6,412 bases of DNA from the NCBI GenBank assembly GCA_003133285.1, contig PKWR01000205.1, forward strand, positions 1-6,412, in the 5' to 3' direction. Numbering within the stretch: position 1 is the first letter of the stretch; each line of letters begins with the position of its first letter. The position numbers and the translations under genes are program-made. Below, piece after piece: positions 4,031 through 6,412 of the stretch. The notes under the pieces are model-generated. The model saw only the letters and a program-made list of their open reading frames with translations, had not been told where the DNA came from and made no database searches. This DNA is from Coriobacteriia bacterium. GTDB taxonomy: Bacteria; Actinomycetota; Coriobacteriia; Anaerosomatales; PALSA-660.

Positions 4031-6412
4031 GTGCAACCGAACGACCTTGTTGCTCTGCCGATAGCGGTGCTCCTGTCAGGAGTGGTCCTCCAGGGCCTTC
4101 TGGCGCGCGTGCTGTCGAGCAAGGCGAAGGGCTGGCTCGCTTTCGGGGTCAGCGTCGCCGCGATGATCGCGGTCGCGGCGGTGTGGCCGACGATCTTCCA
4201 CGGGGCGGCGCTCGACCTGCGCCTCGCCGCGTGGGACGGGCCGATCTCGCTGTCCTATCACGTGGACGGCCTCTCGGAGCTGTTCGCACTCATGGGAACG
4301 GCGATCGGTTCCGCCGTGCTGCTGTTCTCGGTCGGCTATATGTCCCACGACCGGAGCGCCACGCGGTTCTACATCATCATGCAGGTCTTCATCGCCGGGC
4401 TCATCAACCTCGTCTACGCGTCCGACCTGCTGCTGCTCTACGCGAGCTGGGAGATCATCGGGATCTGCTCGTTCCTGCTCGTCGGCTTCTGGTACCAGAA
4501 GAAGGAGGCCGCTTCCGGCGCGCGCAAGGTGCTCGTCATCACGCACGTGGCCGGATACGCGCTGCTCGCGGCGATACTGACGCTCTTCGCACGCACCGGC
4601 AGCATGCTGTGGACCGATCCCAAGGTCGGCGCGGCGTTCTCGACCGGCGTGTTCGTGCTGATGCTGATCGCCGCGATGGCCAAGTCGGTGCAGTTCCCGC
4701 TCAACACGTGGATCGCTTCGGCGATGGCCGCGCCGACGCCTGTGAGTGCGCTGCTGCACTCGGCCTGCTACGTCACCGCCGGCGTGTACCTCGTCGCGCG
4801 CATGCACAGCATGGCGGTCTGGCCGGTCGCATGGCAGGCCACCGTCGTATGGGTAGGGACGATCACGATGGTGGTCGGCATCCTGTTCGCGATGATCCAG
4901 CGCGACGCCAAGCGCATGCTGGCGTACTCGACCGTGAGCCAGATCGGCTACATGATCCTCGGGCTCGGGCTGGGCACGCCGCTCGGCATCGTCGCGGGCC
5001 TCCTGCACTGCTTGAACCACGGTCTGTTCAAAGGCGGGCTGTTCCTCGGGGCGGGCGCGGTCCAGCACGCCACCGGCACGCGCGACATGGACCGCCTCGG
5101 TGGACTCAAGCGCCGGATGCCGGTGACCGCCGCGCTGTGGATGGTGTCCGCGGCATCCATCGCGGGCGTCCCGCTGCTCAGCGGATTCGTCAGCAAGTGG
5201 CTCATCTACGTGGCCGCACTGAACGCCGGCTACGCGGTGCCGGCCCTCGTCGCGTGGGTCGTCAGCATCATGACGATGTTCACGATGATGAAGGCGACGA
5301 GCGCGATCTTCTTCGGCGAGGACGGAGAGGCGAGCGCGAACGCGCACGAATCGCCGCGCACGATGCTCGTCGGCTCGGGCGTGCTGGCGGCCGGCAGCGT
5401 CGTTCTCGGCGTCGCGCCGCAGTTGGCGGTCACGTACGCGGTGGCCCCGGCGCTCGTCAGCATGGGGCTGCGCTCCGACATCGCCGTGAGCTGGCTCGGC
5501 ATCTCGACCTCGGGCAGTTCCTTCTACTCGGCGACAGGCCTGCTGCTGGCGGTGGTGTCGCTCGTCGTGGGTGGCTTCGCGTACTGGCTGTTCGCGCAGA
5601 GGCGGCGCGTGGAACCCCAGCTCGCTCTCGCCGGCGCCGCTCCGCAGCGCCTGATCTCGACCGGTCCCGCCACCGGCGCTCTCGCCGCGGTCGGCCTCCG
5701 GGCCGCTCCGGAGGCCGGCGCGACGTTCACCGGAGGCCAGCCTCTGTCGTCACGCGGACGCCTGCTGGCAAGCGACATCTCTCATGAGATCGCTCGCGGG
5801 CTGGCGCCGTTCTACGCTTGGGCGGACCCGGACCGCTACCTGCTCGCGATCTGGCACTTCACCGTGCGCGTGTGCGCGGTCGCCGGCCGGGCGAGCGAAT
5901 GGCTGGAGCGCCGTGCGGTCATCGCGACCGCGGTGCTCGCCGTGCTCGTTGCGGGGATCGCGGGCGTCACCTCCGGCGTCGTGCGCACGGCCGAGGCGGC
6001 GGTGGCTGTACCGCGTCCGTGGCCGCTCGTGGGCGCCGTCGGCGTCGCGCTCGTGGCACTGCTGCTCGCGATCGTCTCCTCACGCGGACTCCGCCGTCGC
6101 GCATGGCTTGCCGCGCTCGCCGGTGCGCTCGTCATCGCGGGGCTGGCAACGGATGGCGAGATCGTGCGTCTGCTGCTGCTCGAAGGCGCAGCTTTCACCG
6201 CCGTGGCGCTGCTCGCACTGAGCGGCGTGGAGGCCCGCGCCCGCAACGCGTACCTCGGCGCGGCGATCCTGTCCGCCGCGGCGCTCGTGGCAGGCACGCT
6301 GTTTGCCGGGACCGCTCCGGCGGGCCTCGTCCTCGCGCTGTTCCTCGCGGGCTTCGCCGTGAAGCTCGCGCTCGTGCCTGCGTTCCTATGGTTGCCCGTG
6401 GTGGCGCGGCGT
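4031..6412 (+). CDS. CooM-like/HyfB-like double antiporter membrane subunit of an energy-converting hydrogenase or Complex I-like enzyme (3' end outside window)
   Basis: The frame from GTG 4031 stays open for 794 codons to the window end. Residues 1 to about 520 form a full NuoL/HyfB/MrpA-type antiporter module with about 16 hydrophobic segments. The ion-path residues match NuoL: E141 (SWEIIGICSFLLVGFW), K218 (MAKSVQFPLNTW, then APTPVSALLHSA), H326, H330 and K334 (HCLNHGLFKGGLF), and K389 (LLSGFVSKW). A hydrophilic stretch (about 522-600) leads to a WADPDRYL...ASEWLERR segment like the C-terminal end of NuoL proteins. From about 628 a second set of about six hydrophobic segments begins, with E718 (LLLLEGAAF) and K778 (FAVKLALVPAFLWLP) resembling the TM5 Glu and TM7 Lys of NuoN/M-type modules. 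Two fused antiporter modules fit CooM, which I recall as exceeding 1,200 residues. CooM moves H+ or Na+ when electrons from CO reach hydrogenase CooH. Plain NuoL or an Mrp subunit is less likely. Arginine is almost never AGG here (1 of 39). Confidence 0.85.
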   Translation, partial: MQPNDLVALPIAVLLSGVVLQGLLARVLSSKAKGWLAFGVSVAAMIAVAAVWPTIFHGAALDLRLAAWDGPISLSYHVDGLSELFALMGTAIGSAVLLFSVGYMSHDRSATRFYIIMQVFIAGLINLVYASDLLLLYASWEIIGICSFLLVGFWYQKKEAASGARKVLVITHVAGYALLAAILTLFARTGSMLWTDPKVGAAFSTGVFVLMLIAAMAKSVQFPLNTWIASAMAAPTPVSALLHSACYVTAGVYLVARMHSMAVWPVAWQATVVWVGTITMVVGILFAMIQRDAKRMLAYSTVSQIGYMILGLGLGTPLGIVAGLLHCLNHGLFKGGLFLGAGAVQHATGTRDMDRLGGLKRRMPVTAALWMVSAASIAGVPLLSGFVSKWLIYVAALNAGYAVPALVAWVVSIMTMFTMMKATSAIFFGEDGEASANAHESPRTMLVGSGVLAAGSVVLGVAPQLAVTYAVAPALVSMGLRSDIAVSWLGISTSGSSFYSATGLLLAVVSLVVGGFAYWLFAQRRRVEPQLALAGAAPQRLISTGPATGALAAVGLRAAPEAGATFTGGQPLSSRGRLLASDISHEIARGLAPFYAWADPDRYLLAIWHFTVRVCAVAGRASEWLERRAVIATAVLAVLVAGIAGVTSGVVRTAEAAVAVPRPWPLVGAVGVALVALLLAIVSSRGLRRRAWLAALAGALVIAGLATDGEIVRLLLLEGAAFTAVALLALSGVEARARNAYLGAAILSAAALVAGTLFAGTAPAGLVLALFLAGFAVKLALVPAFLWLPVVARR

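Noticed and set aside
4076..5347. Long minus-strand open frame of 423 codons opposite the antiporter gene
   Set aside because: The product is rich in Arg, His, Asp and Glu with low complexity, which is a typical antisense artefact of a high-GC coding strand. The plus strand encodes a clear NuoL-like protein.
4183..5787. Plus-strand 534-codon open frame overlapping the antiporter gene
   Set aside because: Arg-rich out-of-frame product without domains. The overlapping frame from 4031 carries all conserved antiporter residues.

Overview
The window carries one end of an anaerobic carbon monoxide oxidation locus from a high-GC bacterium. GC-ending codons dominate, and nickel CO dehydrogenase genes sit beside a Complex I/energy-converting hydrogenase type membrane subunit. 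That points to a strictly or facultatively anaerobic carboxydotroph. A deep-branching anaerobic actinobacterium (Coriobacteriia-like) is a reasonable guess, but nothing here fixes the taxon.

Layout: (1) Positions 1-105, minus strand: first 35 codons of a divergently transcribed PAS-domain protein, probably a sensor or regulator, cut by the window edge. (2) Positions 106-455: a 350-bp non-coding divergent control region with a perfect 7-bp inverted repeat at 339-357 and a weak candidate promoter overlapping it. (3) Positions 456-3976, plus strand: a tightly packed operon. It holds cooF (four-cluster ferredoxin-like electron carrier), cooS (Ni-Fe-S CO dehydrogenase with all expected metal ligands), an 85-codon remnant of an FAD/NAD oxidoreductase (FNOR), and cooC (nickel-insertion ATPase). 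Gaps are 1 and 2 nt, then an ATGA overlap. (4) Positions 4031-6412, after 54 nt and a strong Shine-Dalgarno: a GTG-started membrane protein open for 794 codons to the window end. A complete NuoL/HyfB-type antiporter module is followed by the first half of a second antiporter module, an architecture like CooM of CO-linked energy-converting hydrogenases.

How they work together: CooC loads nickel into CooS. CooS oxidises CO to CO2, and CooF takes the electrons. In many genomes a full-length FNOR next to cooS passes these electrons to NAD(P)+. Here that gene is cut down to its first beta-alpha-beta segment, while a large CooM-like proton- or sodium-pumping subunit lies just downstream. The simplest reading is that this locus once fed (or descends from one that fed) NAD(P)H formation and now feeds a membrane-bound, ion-pumping hydrogenase whose other subunits would lie beyond position 6412. 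The hydrogenase subunits themselves are not visible, so this is inference.

The most interesting points are the FNOR relic with a tandem 12-bp repeat at its end, its probable survival as a translational lead-in for cooC, the sharp change of arginine codon use between the coo genes and the antiporter gene, and the palindrome in the control region beside a PAS gene.
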